In this document: piece after piece, positions 8,515 through 17,249 of the stretch | Layout of the letters: every line of letters starts with the position of its first letter | Position numbering within the stretch: the first letter of the stretch is position 1 | Translations under genes and position numbers: made by a program | DNA from: JAWKWH01 sp040830725 | GTDB taxonomy: Bacteria > Pseudomonadota > Alphaproteobacteria > Rhizobiales > Rhizobiaceae | DNA: 64,000 nt | NCBI GenBank assembly: GCA_040830725.1 | Contig: JBFOMG010000022.1 | Coordinates: 1-64,000, forward strand | Direction: 5' to 3' | The notes under the pieces: generated by a model | The model's input: the letters and a program-made list of their open reading frames with translations, nothing else | Told to the model about the DNA's origin: nothing | Databases searched by the model: none

Positions 8515-9369
8515 CTATTGCCGTCGCAGTACCCACAAATTTGAAATCACCAGTGCACTGAGCACGACGGCGCCGCCCACAAGCGCCCAGCGCCCCGGAT
8601 TCTCTCCCACGACCAGCCAGACCAGCATGGGCGCCAGCACTGATTCAAGCAAAATCAGCAGCGACACCTCGGTGGAGCTGATGTAACGCGGACCGAGTGT
8701 CAGAAAACAAGTCGCAATGCCGATGAAAGCTCCGTGGCCGAGGAAAAGCGTCCACTGCGCAGGAAATGCCGCCATGGGTTCGATGAACGGCCAAACAACC
8801 AGCGCCGAGGCGATGTAGGCGATCGGGATTGCCGGAACCATCGAGATTTCCCTTAGTGGCCGTACGGCGGTGAGGGCACCGGCATAAGCCATCGAGACGT
8901 ACAGCGCCCACACATCGCCCTTCCATGAGGCAATTTCATTGGCTCCTGAACCATAGGCAATGATTGCAAGGCCGGCGGCCACGGCGATCATGGTGATGAC
9001 AATGCGCCTGGTAATTGGCTCGCCGAGAAATATCCGGCTGAAGATGGCAGCAAACATGGGGATTGAAGCAAAGATGAACACGACATTTGCCACGCTGGTA
9101 TTCGTCACCGCCATGACAAACCCCGGCCCGGTTGACCCCATCAGCGCGATATAGACCACACCGGTCCATCCGGTACGGAATATGGCCGGCAATCGTCCGA
9201 GCGACGGGACAAGAACGACTGCGGCAAGCACGAGAAGTCCGGATGTAATACCGCGCCAGAAAGTGACGACCAACGGGTCGGCTTCTATCAGTCTAACGAA
9301 CAAAGAATCGGGTACGACAAACAGCACGCCAAGTGCCGTGATCACCAAGCCTTTCAGGTGTGTGTTCAT
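8515..9369 (-). CDS. EamA/DMT family transporter
   Basis: Drug/metabolite-type exporter of 284 aa with ten hydrophobic segments in two EamA repeats. The first repeat includes DPLVVTFWRGITSGLLVL and FIFASIPMFAAIFSRIFLGE; the second ends with STEVSLLILLESVLAPMLVW. The ATG at 9369 (MNTHLKGLV) is chosen because an upstream extension would add a hydrophilic non-family leader. The exported substrate is unknown. It is convergent with the BCCT gene and divergent from the MipA-like gene. Confidence 0.9.
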   Translation of the reverse strand: MNTHLKGLVITALGVLFVVPDSLFVRLIEADPLVVTFWRGITSGLLVLAAVVLVPSLGRLPAIFRTGWTGVVYIALMGSTGPGFVMAVTNTSVANVVFIFASIPMFAAIFSRIFLGEPITRRIVITMIAVAAGLAIIAYGSGANEIASWKGDVWALYVSMAYAGALTAVRPLREISMVPAIPIAYIASALVVWPFIEPMAAFPAQWTLFLGHGAFIGIATCFLTLGPRYISSTEVSLLILLESVLAPMLVWLVVGENPGRWALVGGAVVLSALVISNLWVLRRQ

Positions 9370-9588
9370 GAGAAAGGCGGGTGGCTTATTTGGATAGGAA
9401 AGTAAAGAGCGCTGAAAAACAGCCAACCGAGCGCACACTTTTGATCAACGCAGTCGATTTGCAATGGAGGGACTGATCCGGTGGCGCTCAACGGACGTAG
9501 ATGATAAATCGAAAATTCCATGTAGGATTTCTTCAGATTTGCTCTATATGACTGATTTCCATCAACGAATTGCCAGAGTTTCGGGGAC

Positions 9589-10410
9589 ATGACAGGTAAC
9601 AATCGCGCTTTTTTAAAACCGTTTGCCATTTTTGCTGGCGCTTTGGCGCTGTTTTCGAACCCCGACGCCGCGATGGCGGCGTCCGATGATTTGCCGGTAC
9701 CACCGACTCAGTTCGTGTTGGACCTGGGTCTTGGCGCCATGGCAAAGCCCAAATTTCCCGGCGCCGACCGTTTCGCTGTTTCACCGTTTCCTATTATCAA
9801 GGTCAAACGGTTTTACGTTCCGGGCCTCGGACAGGTTGTCGATGGCGACAGCAGCAATCGTGGATTTTTCTTCTACCCGTCTTTTGATTTCCAGAACTCC
9901 CGTAAAGCGTCTGATGCGCCGTTCCTGACCGGAACCCGGCAGGTTGACTGGGCCCTCGAACTGGGGGCTGGGGCTGGCTACCGCCACGATTGGCTTAGCG
10001 GGTTTGCCGAGTTGCGCCAGGGTATTAACGGCCATGAAGGTCAGGTGGCCGAGTTCGGCATCGACGTGACGCTAAATCCCGCTGACCGCGTTGAACTGGA
10101 ATTCGGACCCCGTGCAAGCTGGGCATCGGATGACTATATGGACACTTATTTTGGTGTGACCGCCGCTGAGGCTGCTGCACCGGGTGCAGTGCTCGCGGCC
10201 TATAATCCAAGTGCGGGGTTCAAGACCGTAGGTCTTACCGCCAGCGCCCAATATGCCTGGACCGACAAGACCATTTTCCATCTGCGGGGAGGATGGGACC
10301 GTTTTGTTGGCGATGCGGCTGACAGCCCGATTGTACAAGCCGGCAGCCGCGATCAGTTTTCGATCGGTCTTGGCATGAGCTACCGGTTTGCCTTCGACCT
10401 GTTTGATTGA
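9589..10410 (+). CDS. MipA/OmpV family outer membrane protein
   Basis: Secreted beta-barrel protein of 273 aa. A signal peptide with a hydrophobic core (FAIFAGALALF) ends in AAMAASDD, so the mature protein starts near residue 31. Family landmarks are LGLGAMAKPKFPGAD, a FPIIKVKRF strand and the closing strand GLGMSYRFAFDL, an aromatic outer-membrane insertion signal. MipA/OmpV proteins act as scaffolds or small porins; a role in antibiotic or metal response is reported for some members. The ribosome site is weak (GGGGAC directly before the ATG). Divergent from EamA, convergent with the SARP-like gene. Confidence 0.88.
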   Translation: MTGNNRAFLKPFAIFAGALALFSNPDAAMAASDDLPVPPTQFVLDLGLGAMAKPKFPGADRFAVSPFPIIKVKRFYVPGLGQVVDGDSSNRGFFFYPSFDFQNSRKASDAPFLTGTRQVDWALELGAGAGYRHDWLSGFAELRQGINGHEGQVAEFGIDVTLNPADRVELEFGPRASWASDDYMDTYFGVTAAEAAAPGAVLAAYNPSAGFKTVGLTASAQYAWTDKTIFHLRGGWDRFVGDAADSPIVQAGSRDQFSIGLGMSYRFAFDLFD

Positions 10411-10444
10411 TTGGCGATCGCAGCGAAGGTCGTTGCCGCAACGG

Positions 10445-12319
10445 TCAATTCGGCATCCCTGCATCTTTTAGCGCATCAAGCAACTTTCGTTTAAGCGCTG
10501 CATCTTTATATGGCAGGAACTCGAACTCGGTCACGGTCGGGTCACGGTAATCGAGACGCATATCGTCCAGGGCCAGAGCTGCCTCTTCATGATGGCCCAG
10601 CCGTTCGAGCGAGGCGATCTTGACGAGATGCCCCATGAAGAATTCACGTCCCCACTCCAGTGCATTGCGCGCGTTTCTCAGCGCTTCGGAATGGTTTTCC
10701 AGGTTGAAATGGGCAAGCCCCAAATACGCAAACCGGTAAAACAGCAGCGGTGAACCGCTTTCGTTTTGCATGACCGTTTCGGCCAGTTCGAGCACCTCGT
10801 GGTTGCGGTTGCGAAATGCAAGAGAAGGCATGCGCAATCCGGCGGTTGCGTGCCAGTTGGTGCCAGAGCTCATCACATGATCGAACACGCGATCGACTAC
10901 ATCGTTGCGACCGAGCCAGGTCGAAATGATCATGTTGGTGCTATGGACCAGGGCTAAATTGGCATTGATCGCAAGCGCGCTTTGCAACACGTTGTCGGCT
11001 TCCCGATAGCGGGCAAGCCGGTCTTTGTGGTCGCTGATATGCGCGAGGTGAAACTGAGCAAGCGCATGGGTTCCGATAACGAACGGGTTTTTCGGAAAAT
11101 GTGAATGCGCAAACTTTGCGAGTTCTGCAACCTGCGTGAGGTGCGCTCTTGTTTGTTCGACGAAGAATGCTTTCCAGTAGAGGCTGTTCCAGGTCGCCAG
11201 AAATGCCTCAGGACGACCGGTTTCCTGCTTGAGCTGTGCGACAAGCTGGCTGGAATTTTGCAGGCGGGTAAGCATTTCGTAGACATGCCGGCTGGTGTGT
11301 GAACCAAGTTCACCGATCCGATCAAAGACCTCATCGCTGTGGATAATGGCCCGGTGTGTCCAGCCGCTCGTTCCGCCAGCCACGCTGACAAGTCGTATGC
11401 TGACTCGGACTTTGTCACCGAACTGGCGTGCCGTGCCGGTTATCATGCATTGTGCGCCAATTTTGCGGGCGTGTGGCAACAGCCCTTCGGACGAGCCGAT
11501 TTCCGCGGCCGCCTGCGCTGGCAGATCGATTGTCACCAGACCCAGCGAGCGCACGCGGATGGCGATCTCATCGGCCATGTCGCTTGCGATGAAGTCGGCA
11601 AGATCGCCGCCACCGAGGTTTTCGAATGGCACGATGAGCGCGTTTGGGTGGTCGCTTTGTTGTGCCGCCGGCTCACGGTCCTGGCGCAGCGACATCGCCA
11701 GTGCTTCAGTCTCGGATCCGGGTTTTGCATCCAGTTCGGCCTTCAGCCGGTCGCTGAACACCTGGTAATACGCCAGAGCCTCCGGTCGCCGATCCAACCG
11801 GCCCAATATCGTCATAACATGGCGCACGACCTCTTCGTTAAGCGGATCGATCTGAAGTGTCTTGAGATAGTTCTCCAGTGCTTCAGATTCATCTTGCCGC
11901 GCAAGGCTTTGCTGTGCCTGCCGTATCAGCCGATTGGCCAATTGTGTTCGCTGGTATTGCCTCCTCTCTACCAACCAATCGTCGAATGCTTCCGAGCCGC
12001 TTCGAAAGCCGGGAAGCAGGGCCGCCTCGCTCAAATCAAGCTCAAACGCTCCCGGCGTGACGGACAGTTCCTCTTCACCTATCACCACATCCGGCCCGGT
12101 CGCCTTGCGCAATGCATGCAGTGCTTGCCGCAGAGAGTTGCGTGCCTGTTCATCAAACCGGTCGCCCCACAACAGTGTGGCTAGGTGTTCGCGGGAATGC
12201 GGTTTGCCGGTCAGCGCCAAGTAGACAAGCAGCGCCTGCGCCTTCCGGTTCTTCAGTTCAATAGTCTCGCCATCGCGGTGAAGCTTGAACGAATCCTGTA
12301 ACGAAAGGGTCAGTGGCAA
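10445..12319 (-). CDS. SARP/BTAD-type regulator with TolB-like and TPR regions
   Basis: A 624-residue transcription factor. Residues 1-90 form an OmpR-type winged helix (REHLATLLWGD, ARNSLRQALHALRK). Residues 95-215 form a bacterial transcriptional activator domain (LQIDPLNEEVVRHVM, PEALAYYQVFSDRLKAELDA). Residues 228-340 resemble the TolB/FlgO-like segment found behind adenylate-cyclase-type regulators (ALIVPFENLGGG, MITGTARQFGDKVRVSIRLV). The rest is TPR-like helical repeats. SARP architecture is best known from Actinobacteria and also occurs in rhizobia. Start is TTG at 12319 with no good alternative and a weak ribosome site. Targets may be the divergent small gene or nearby mipA. Confidence 0.87.
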   Translation of the reverse strand: MPLTLSLQDSFKLHRDGETIELKNRKAQALLVYLALTGKPHSREHLATLLWGDRFDEQARNSLRQALHALRKATGPDVVIGEEELSVTPGAFELDLSEAALLPGFRSGSEAFDDWLVERRQYQRTQLANRLIRQAQQSLARQDESEALENYLKTLQIDPLNEEVVRHVMTILGRLDRRPEALAYYQVFSDRLKAELDAKPGSETEALAMSLRQDREPAAQQSDHPNALIVPFENLGGGDLADFIASDMADEIAIRVRSLGLVTIDLPAQAAAEIGSSEGLLPHARKIGAQCMITGTARQFGDKVRVSIRLVSVAGGTSGWTHRAIIHSDEVFDRIGELGSHTSRHVYEMLTRLQNSSQLVAQLKQETGRPEAFLATWNSLYWKAFFVEQTRAHLTQVAELAKFAHSHFPKNPFVIGTHALAQFHLAHISDHKDRLARYREADNVLQSALAINANLALVHSTNMIISTWLGRNDVVDRVFDHVMSSGTNWHATAGLRMPSLAFRNRNHEVLELAETVMQNESGSPLLFYRFAYLGLAHFNLENHSEALRNARNALEWGREFFMGHLVKIASLERLGHHEEAALALDDMRLDYRDPTVTEFEFLPYKDAALKRKLLDALKDAGMPN

Positions 12320-12347
12320 TTCGGCGGGCTTTCCGTGTCTGGAGCAA

Positions 12348-12387
12348 CAATTAACGGTGTTACAGACGCAATTAACGACGAATAACG
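12348..12387. promoter_or_regulatory. Direct repeats upstream of the SARP-like gene
   Basis: The 9-mer CAATTAACG occurs at 12348-12356 and again at 12369-12377, a 21-bp period (two helical turns). A related AATAACG lies at 12381-12387. SARP-type activators bind direct heptamers spaced by whole helical turns, so these may be operator or activator sites for the regulator gene starting at 12319, for the divergent small gene at 12481, or for both. Confidence 0.4.
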
Positions 12388-12480
12388 CATCAAATACAAG
12401 GCGTTTACGGAACAGCGAACGGCAGAATAACGGGCGGGCATCACATTACGGCCATCGCAATTGAGCGGAAGGAATCCAAG

Positions 12481-12714
12481 ATGACCGACCTGACCCATTC
12501 CAGATATATCGACACAGAATCCGGAACGTCTTCCTTGATGTCGAAATTCGTCGCCCGATTGAGGCTTGCCCTTGGTGCAATGGCCCCAGCATCAGATAGC
12601 GCGCCGCGTTCGGAGAAGCGCTGCCGCGACATCGGGCTGGGCGAGGAGTACACAATGCGCCACAGCCGTGACCATGCCGATGCAATCGAGATTTTTCGCG
12701 GCATTCCGCTTTAA
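12481..12714 (+). CDS. Small hypothetical protein, DUF1127-like C-terminus
   Basis: A 77-residue open frame divergent from the SARP-like regulator, preceded by GGAAGGA at a good distance from the ATG. The segment KRCRDIGLGEEYTMR near the C-terminus recalls the RDIGLTR core of DUF1127 proteins, which are small, often stress-induced alphaproteobacterial proteins with RNA-related functions in some species. The Arg-rich half typical of DUF1127 is less clear, so the assignment is tentative. Competing minus-strand frames exist in the same place, but only this frame combines a ribosome site with a family-like segment. Confidence 0.45.
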   Translation: MTDLTHSRYIDTESGTSSLMSKFVARLRLALGAMAPASDSAPRSEKRCRDIGLGEEYTMRHSRDHADAIEIFRGIPL

Positions 12715-12758
12715 ATTTCATTTTGCGGTGCGCGCTACGCCATAGTGGCGGATAGGAC

Positions 12759-12899
12759 TCAGCGTTCGTTTCCGCAATTTGCGCAGAAACTTGCCTGTGG
12801 CGTGCGCAATGGCTTGCCGCAGGCGTTGCATGGCGGTCGGTACGATCTCAGCCGCAGGAACCACGCCGCCCGAACAAGGTGCCCGATTGATGTTTCAAC
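12759..12899 (-). pseudogene. Probable zinc-ribbon gene remnant
   Basis: The minus strand reads through an open stretch ending in CNACGKPLRTPQASF, then CANCGNER and a TGA stop. This is a CxxC-x11-CxxC zinc ribbon placed exactly at a C-terminus. Upstream the frame is closed by a stop at 12900-12902, and no ATG, GTG or TTG lies before the ribbon. It is therefore most likely the 3' remnant of a small zinc-ribbon protein gene, or it uses an unconventional start. The divergent AT-rich gene begins only about 27 nt away. Confidence 0.4.
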
Positions 12900-12926
12900 T
12901 CAGAAAAACTGATTTGAGTGTTTGGA

Positions 12927-13322
12927 ATGTTGAGCTGGTTTGATATTTTTCCGATCAGAATGAAGTACAAGAACATATACGCGGCGATCCACAATCTTGG
13001 GCACAGTTTCTTGAGCTCAATGAATTATGTTGATGGCCGGCATGTCGTTGAAGATATTGAGGAAATTCATGCAGAAGGGCAACCCGTCACGATTGATTGG
13101 TTGCAAGGCGAATTTGTTCCCATATCTCATTCAAATCCGCGGATTGAAAAATCAATCTCATACTACGTTGGTTCGATTGAACAGCAATTTGCATCCCTGA
13201 ACGTTGATGTCGGCCGATTGACCGACCTGAAATTCCAGTGGCCGGTGCGCTCGCGAAAATACATGGAAGCGACGGATGATCGCGGGAAACACTACAAAAT
13301 ATACGTGCGTGAAATGAAATAG
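12927..13322 (+). CDS. Hypothetical protein, AT-rich
   Basis: A 131-residue open frame of unrecognised family. It is clearly more AT-rich than its neighbours, with AAA, AAT and ATT codons common, suggesting recent acquisition. The sequence is soluble and mixed in charge, with no signal peptide or membrane helix. The ATG at 12927 (MLSWFDIFPIR) is chosen over a GTG three codons earlier; neither has a strong ribosome site. It sits between the SARP locus and acnA and points toward acnA. Function unknown. Confidence 0.55.
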   Translation: MLSWFDIFPIRMKYKNIYAAIHNLGHSFLSSMNYVDGRHVVEDIEEIHAEGQPVTIDWLQGEFVPISHSNPRIEKSISYYVGSIEQQFASLNVDVGRLTDLKFQWPVRSRKYMEATDDRGKHYKIYVREMK

Positions 13323-13595
13323 CGGTGCGAGATTGCCGCGATTCAAGGCACCTCATTCAAATTGGCTTGTCCCCCAAACGTCCCACTAGCGCTACCCAAA
13401 AATCTCCCCTATAAGCCCGGCAGACATGGCCAGCGGCCGGTCATGCAAATCGCATTTTTGCGCCGAACCCGAGCGTGATTGCCTCCCAAGCGGTCACAGG
13501 GACCGGACAGCGGAAATGGCCGCACCCGCACCTACCGGCGTTTCCGTGCCACAGGCGTCCGCTTCCCCTTTCGGCGAACCAGACAGAGGTGGCAC

Positions 13596-16289
13596 ATGCC
13601 CAAATCGCTTGACAGTTTCAACTGCCGCAAAACCCTCTCGGTTGGCGGCAAGGACTATGTCTATTTCAGCCTGAAAGATGCCGAGGCCAATGGCCTGTCC
13701 GGCATCTCGAAACTGCCTTATTCTATGAAGGTGCTGCTGGAAAACCTGCTGCGCAATGAGGACGGCAGGTCTGTCACCAAGGCTGATATCGAGGCTGTCG
13801 CCAGATGGCTCGAAGACAAGGGTTCGGCCGGTCACGAGATTGCCTATCGTCCGGCGCGCGTGCTGATGCAAGACTTTACCGGCGTTCCCGCCGTGGTCGA
13901 CCTGGCGGCAATGCGAGACGCGATGGTGTCGCTTGGCGGAGATCCGCAAAAGATCAATCCGCTGGTTCCCGTCGACCTCGTCATCGACCATTCCGTGATT
14001 GTCGACGAATTCGGCAATCCGAACGCTTTTGCGCGAAATGTCGAACTTGAATACAAACGCAATGGAGAGCGCTACCGGTTTCTGAAATGGGGCCAGCAGG
14101 CGTTCGAAAATTTCCGCGTTGTGCCGCCCGGCACCGGTATCTGCCATCAGGTCAATCTTGAATATCTGGGTCAATGCGTCTGGACGAAAGATGAGGACGG
14201 CGACACGATCGCCTATCCGGACACCTGTGTCGGTACCGATTCACACACCACCATGATCAACGGCCTTGGTGTGCTCGGTTGGGGTGTCGGAGGCATTGAG
14301 GCGGAAGCGGCCATGCTCGGCCAGCCTGTTTCCATGCTGCTGCCGGAGGTGATCGGTTTCGAGCTGACCGGTTCAATGAAAGAAGGCGTCACCGCGACCG
14401 ATCTCGTGCTGACGGTTGTGCAAATGTTGCGTCAGAAAGGCGTGGTCGGCAAGTTTGTCGAATTCTACGGCCCGGGTCTGGACAGTCTGACGCTGGCAGA
14501 CGCGGCGACAATCGGCAATATGGGCCCGGAATATGGTGCGACCTGCGGTTTCTTCCCGGTCGATTCAGAAACGCTGAACTATCTCACCACATCGGGCCGC
14601 GACTCCGATCGCATTGCGCTGGTAGAGGCATATTGCAGGGAACAGGGCATGTTCCGCGAAACGGGATCCGAAGCACCGGTGTTCACCGACACACTGACGC
14701 TTGATCTTGGCGATGTGGTGCCATCCATGGCTGGACCGAAGCGGCCGGAACACCGCATTGCGCTGGAAAATATCGCTTCCAGTTTTCAAGACGCGCTGGT
14801 CAGCGAGTACAAAAAGGATGCCGCTACGGCAGACAATCTCTACGCCGTAGAAGGCGAGGATTATCAGCTGCGTCATGGTGATGTGGCGATCGCTGCGATT
14901 ACGTCTTGCACCAATACTTCCAACCCTTCCGTGTTGATCGGTGCCGGGCTCATGGCGCGAAACGCCAACCGGCTTGGTTTGCGGCAAAAGCCATGGGTCA
15001 AAACATCGCTGGCGCCGGGGAGCCAGGTGGTCGCCGAATATCTGGAGAAGTCCGGTCTTCAAACGGAGCTCGACAAGATCGGTTTCAACCTTGTCGGCTT
15101 TGGTTGCACCACATGTATCGGCAATTCCGGGCCACTTAACGCCCCAATCTCCAAAACGATCAACGACAAGGGCCTGATCACGGCCGGCGTTTTGTCAGGA
15201 AACCGCAATTTTGAAGGCCGCATTTCACCTGACGTCCAGGCGAATTACCTGGCTTCGCCCCCGCTGGTGGTCGCCTACGCGCTTGCCGGCTCGGTTACCA
15301 AGGATCTGACCAAGGAACCGCTTGGCAAGGGCAAGGACGGACAACCGGTCTATCTGAAAGACATCTGGCCATCGAATCACGAGATACAGTCATTCATTGC
15401 TGAACATGTCACCCGCGACCTGTTTGAGAAGAAATATGCCGAAGTGTTCACCGGTGATGAAAACTGGCAGGCGGTTAATGTGCCCGAGGGTGAAACCTAT
15501 GCCTGGGATTCCGGTTCGACCTATGTGCAAAACCCGCCCTACTTTGCCGGGATGTCCAAGGCGCCAAGCGCCGTGGGCAACATCAAAGAAGCACGCATTC
15601 TCGGGCTGTTTGGCGACAAGATTACCACCGACCACATCTCTCCGGCCGGTTCGATCAAGGCGGCTTCACCGGCCGGTGAATATCTGACCGGCAATGGTGT
15701 CGAGGTTGTCGACTTCAACCAGTACGGCACGCGGCGCGGCAATCACGAGGTGATGATGCGCGGCACATTCGCCAATATCCGCATCAAGAACCACATGATG
15801 GGCGAGAACGGCCGCGAGGGTGGATACACGATCCATTATCCGTCCAAGGAAGAAATGCCGATTTATGACGCGGCAATGAGATACCGGACCGAAAATGTGC
15901 CGCTCGTTGTGTTCGCCGGTGGCGAATATGGCAATGGCTCATCGCGCGACTGGGCAGCCAAGGGCACCAATTTGCTCGGTGTCCGGGCGGTGATTGCCAA
16001 ATCCTATGAGCGCATCCATCGCTCCAATCTGGTTGGCATGGGTGTCATCCCCTTCGTGCTGGAAGAAGGTACGAGCTGGCAATCGCTTGGTCTGACCGGT
16101 GACGAGACCGTGTCGATTGACGGAATTGACGATATTCAGCCGGGCCAGAAGATGGTTGCGAAAGTGACCCTCGCAGATGGCACCACCAAGGATGTGCCGA
16201 TCATCTGCCGCATCGATACCGCCGACGAGATCGACTACTTCAAAAACGGCGGCATTCTGCAATATGTACTGCGCGATCTGGCTGCGTAG
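13596..16289 (+). CDS. acnA: Aconitate hydratase AcnA
   Basis: TCA-cycle aconitase of 897 aa that isomerises citrate to isocitrate with a [4Fe-4S] cluster. Cluster ligands are in AAITSCTNTSNPSV and GCTTCIGNSGPL. The swivelling domain 4 contains ILGLFGDKITTDHISPAGSI and the active-site loop YGNGSSRDWAAKG. The ATG at 13596 (MPKSLDSFNC) follows AGAGGTGG and matches the usual N-terminus; an in-frame ATG at 13479 would add 39 residues foreign to the family. A strong terminator follows at 16313. In related genomes acnA often lies directly divergent from ccmA; here about 7 kb separates them. Confidence 0.98.
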   Translation: MPKSLDSFNCRKTLSVGGKDYVYFSLKDAEANGLSGISKLPYSMKVLLENLLRNEDGRSVTKADIEAVARWLEDKGSAGHEIAYRPARVLMQDFTGVPAVVDLAAMRDAMVSLGGDPQKINPLVPVDLVIDHSVIVDEFGNPNAFARNVELEYKRNGERYRFLKWGQQAFENFRVVPPGTGICHQVNLEYLGQCVWTKDEDGDTIAYPDTCVGTDSHTTMINGLGVLGWGVGGIEAEAAMLGQPVSMLLPEVIGFELTGSMKEGVTATDLVLTVVQMLRQKGVVGKFVEFYGPGLDSLTLADAATIGNMGPEYGATCGFFPVDSETLNYLTTSGRDSDRIALVEAYCREQGMFRETGSEAPVFTDTLTLDLGDVVPSMAGPKRPEHRIALENIASSFQDALVSEYKKDAATADNLYAVEGEDYQLRHGDVAIAAITSCTNTSNPSVLIGAGLMARNANRLGLRQKPWVKTSLAPGSQVVAEYLEKSGLQTELDKIGFNLVGFGCTTCIGNSGPLNAPISKTINDKGLITAGVLSGNRNFEGRISPDVQANYLASPPLVVAYALAGSVTKDLTKEPLGKGKDGQPVYLKDIWPSNHEIQSFIAEHVTRDLFEKKYAEVFTGDENWQAVNVPEGETYAWDSGSTYVQNPPYFAGMSKAPSAVGNIKEARILGLFGDKITTDHISPAGSIKAASPAGEYLTGNGVEVVDFNQYGTRRGNHEVMMRGTFANIRIKNHMMGENGREGGYTIHYPSKEEMPIYDAAMRYRTENVPLVVFAGGEYGNGSSRDWAAKGTNLLGVRAVIAKSYERIHRSNLVGMGVIPFVLEEGTSWQSLGLTGDETVSIDGIDDIQPGQKMVAKVTLADGTTKDVPIICRIDTADEIDYFKNGGILQYVLRDLAA

Positions 16290-16312
16290 AGCAGATCAAC
16301 CTGCGAACAAGC

Positions 16313-16347
16313 AAGACCCGTCGATATACGCATCGGCGGGTCTTTTT
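16313..16347 (+). terminator. Rho-independent terminator of acnA
   Basis: A 13-bp stem (AAGACCCGTCGAT pairing with ATCGGCGGGTCTT, one G-U pair), a 6-nt loop and a run of five T. It begins 24 nt after the acnA stop, a textbook intrinsic terminator on the plus strand. Confidence 0.87.
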
Positions 16348-16493
16348 GCATTTCGGGACGAAAAGGCGTTTGATCACAATTGCCTGTTTCACACCTAGTT
16401 GACTGGTGATTGAAGGGCGGCAGGCGTATCTAACCTTGGGTGCGCCGGGGCTTGGCCGCGGAACAAGAAGATAAAACTGCGCGGAGACCGAAT

Positions 16494-17240
16494 GTGATCA
16501 GACAATTATTGGTGTCGGCAGCTTTGGCGGCGGTTGTCGCTGTGAGCCCTGCAGAAGCCGGCAAGGCTCGCCAGGTATCCGGCGTAGTTGAACTGTTCAC
16601 CAGCCAGGGCTGTCATTCCTGTCCGCCGGCTGACAGGGTGTTGGTCGATCTTGCCAATGAGGGCGAAGTGATCGCGCTTGGCTATCATGTCGATTACTGG
16701 GACTATCTGGGTTGGAAGGATACGCTTGGCAGCCCGGAATACACCGAACGCCAATACGGCTATTCACGGACCTTTGCGGAGCGGTCGGTGTATACCCCGC
16801 AAGCCGTTATCAATGGACGGTTGCACCTGAATGGCGGCGACCGCCGCTCGATTGACCGTAACATCCAGCAAATGGATGCAAGCGGCGAAGCGCTTCCGAT
16901 CAAGATTGATGTCGAGGAATCGGGTGACAGCCTGATCATCAGCGCGGATGAAGGCGACGTCGACGCGCTTGGAGACGCGCATTTGGTTCTGGTCTATTTC
17001 GACAAAGCCAAGGATGTGAAAATTGACCGTGGTGAGAATCGCGGCAAGACAATTACCTATGCCAATATCGTCACCGGTCTTCAGACCGCCGGCATGTGGC
17101 ATGGCGATGCCATTCGCTACGAACTTCCAATGAGCGAGATATCAAAGCACGGTGACGGCGGATGTGCAGTGCTTCTGCAGGTTGTCAGCAAGGACGGCTC
17201 TCCGGGCGCCATCATTGGTGCTTCGCTGCTCGAGCACTGA
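16494..17240 (+). CDS. DUF1223 secreted thioredoxin-fold protein
   Basis: Periplasmic protein of 248 aa. A signal peptide (LLVSAALAAVVAVS, cleavage near PAEAG) precedes the DUF1223 core VVELFTSQGCHSCPPADRVL, whose CxxC (CHSC) sits in a thioredoxin-like fold. Further family motifs are GYHVDYWDYLGWKD, YTPQAVINGR and TYANIV. The enzymatic role is uncharacterised, but a redox function is plausible. The GTG at 16494 is chosen: GGAGA lies at the right distance and the signal peptide follows directly. The protein converges with rppH, 9 nt between stops. Confidence 0.9.
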   Translation: MIRQLLVSAALAAVVAVSPAEAGKARQVSGVVELFTSQGCHSCPPADRVLVDLANEGEVIALGYHVDYWDYLGWKDTLGSPEYTERQYGYSRTFAERSVYTPQAVINGRLHLNGGDRRSIDRNIQQMDASGEALPIKIDVEESGDSLIISADEGDVDALGDAHLVLVYFDKAKDVKIDRGENRGKTITYANIVTGLQTAGMWHGDAIRYELPMSEISKHGDGGCAVLLQVVSKDGSPGAIIGASLLEH

Positions 17241-17249
17241 CCAATCTGG

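Noticed and set aside
11339..12184. 281-codon plus-strand frame opposite the SARP-like gene
   Set aside because: Low-complexity Arg/Cys-rich translation typical of antisense reading in GC-rich DNA.
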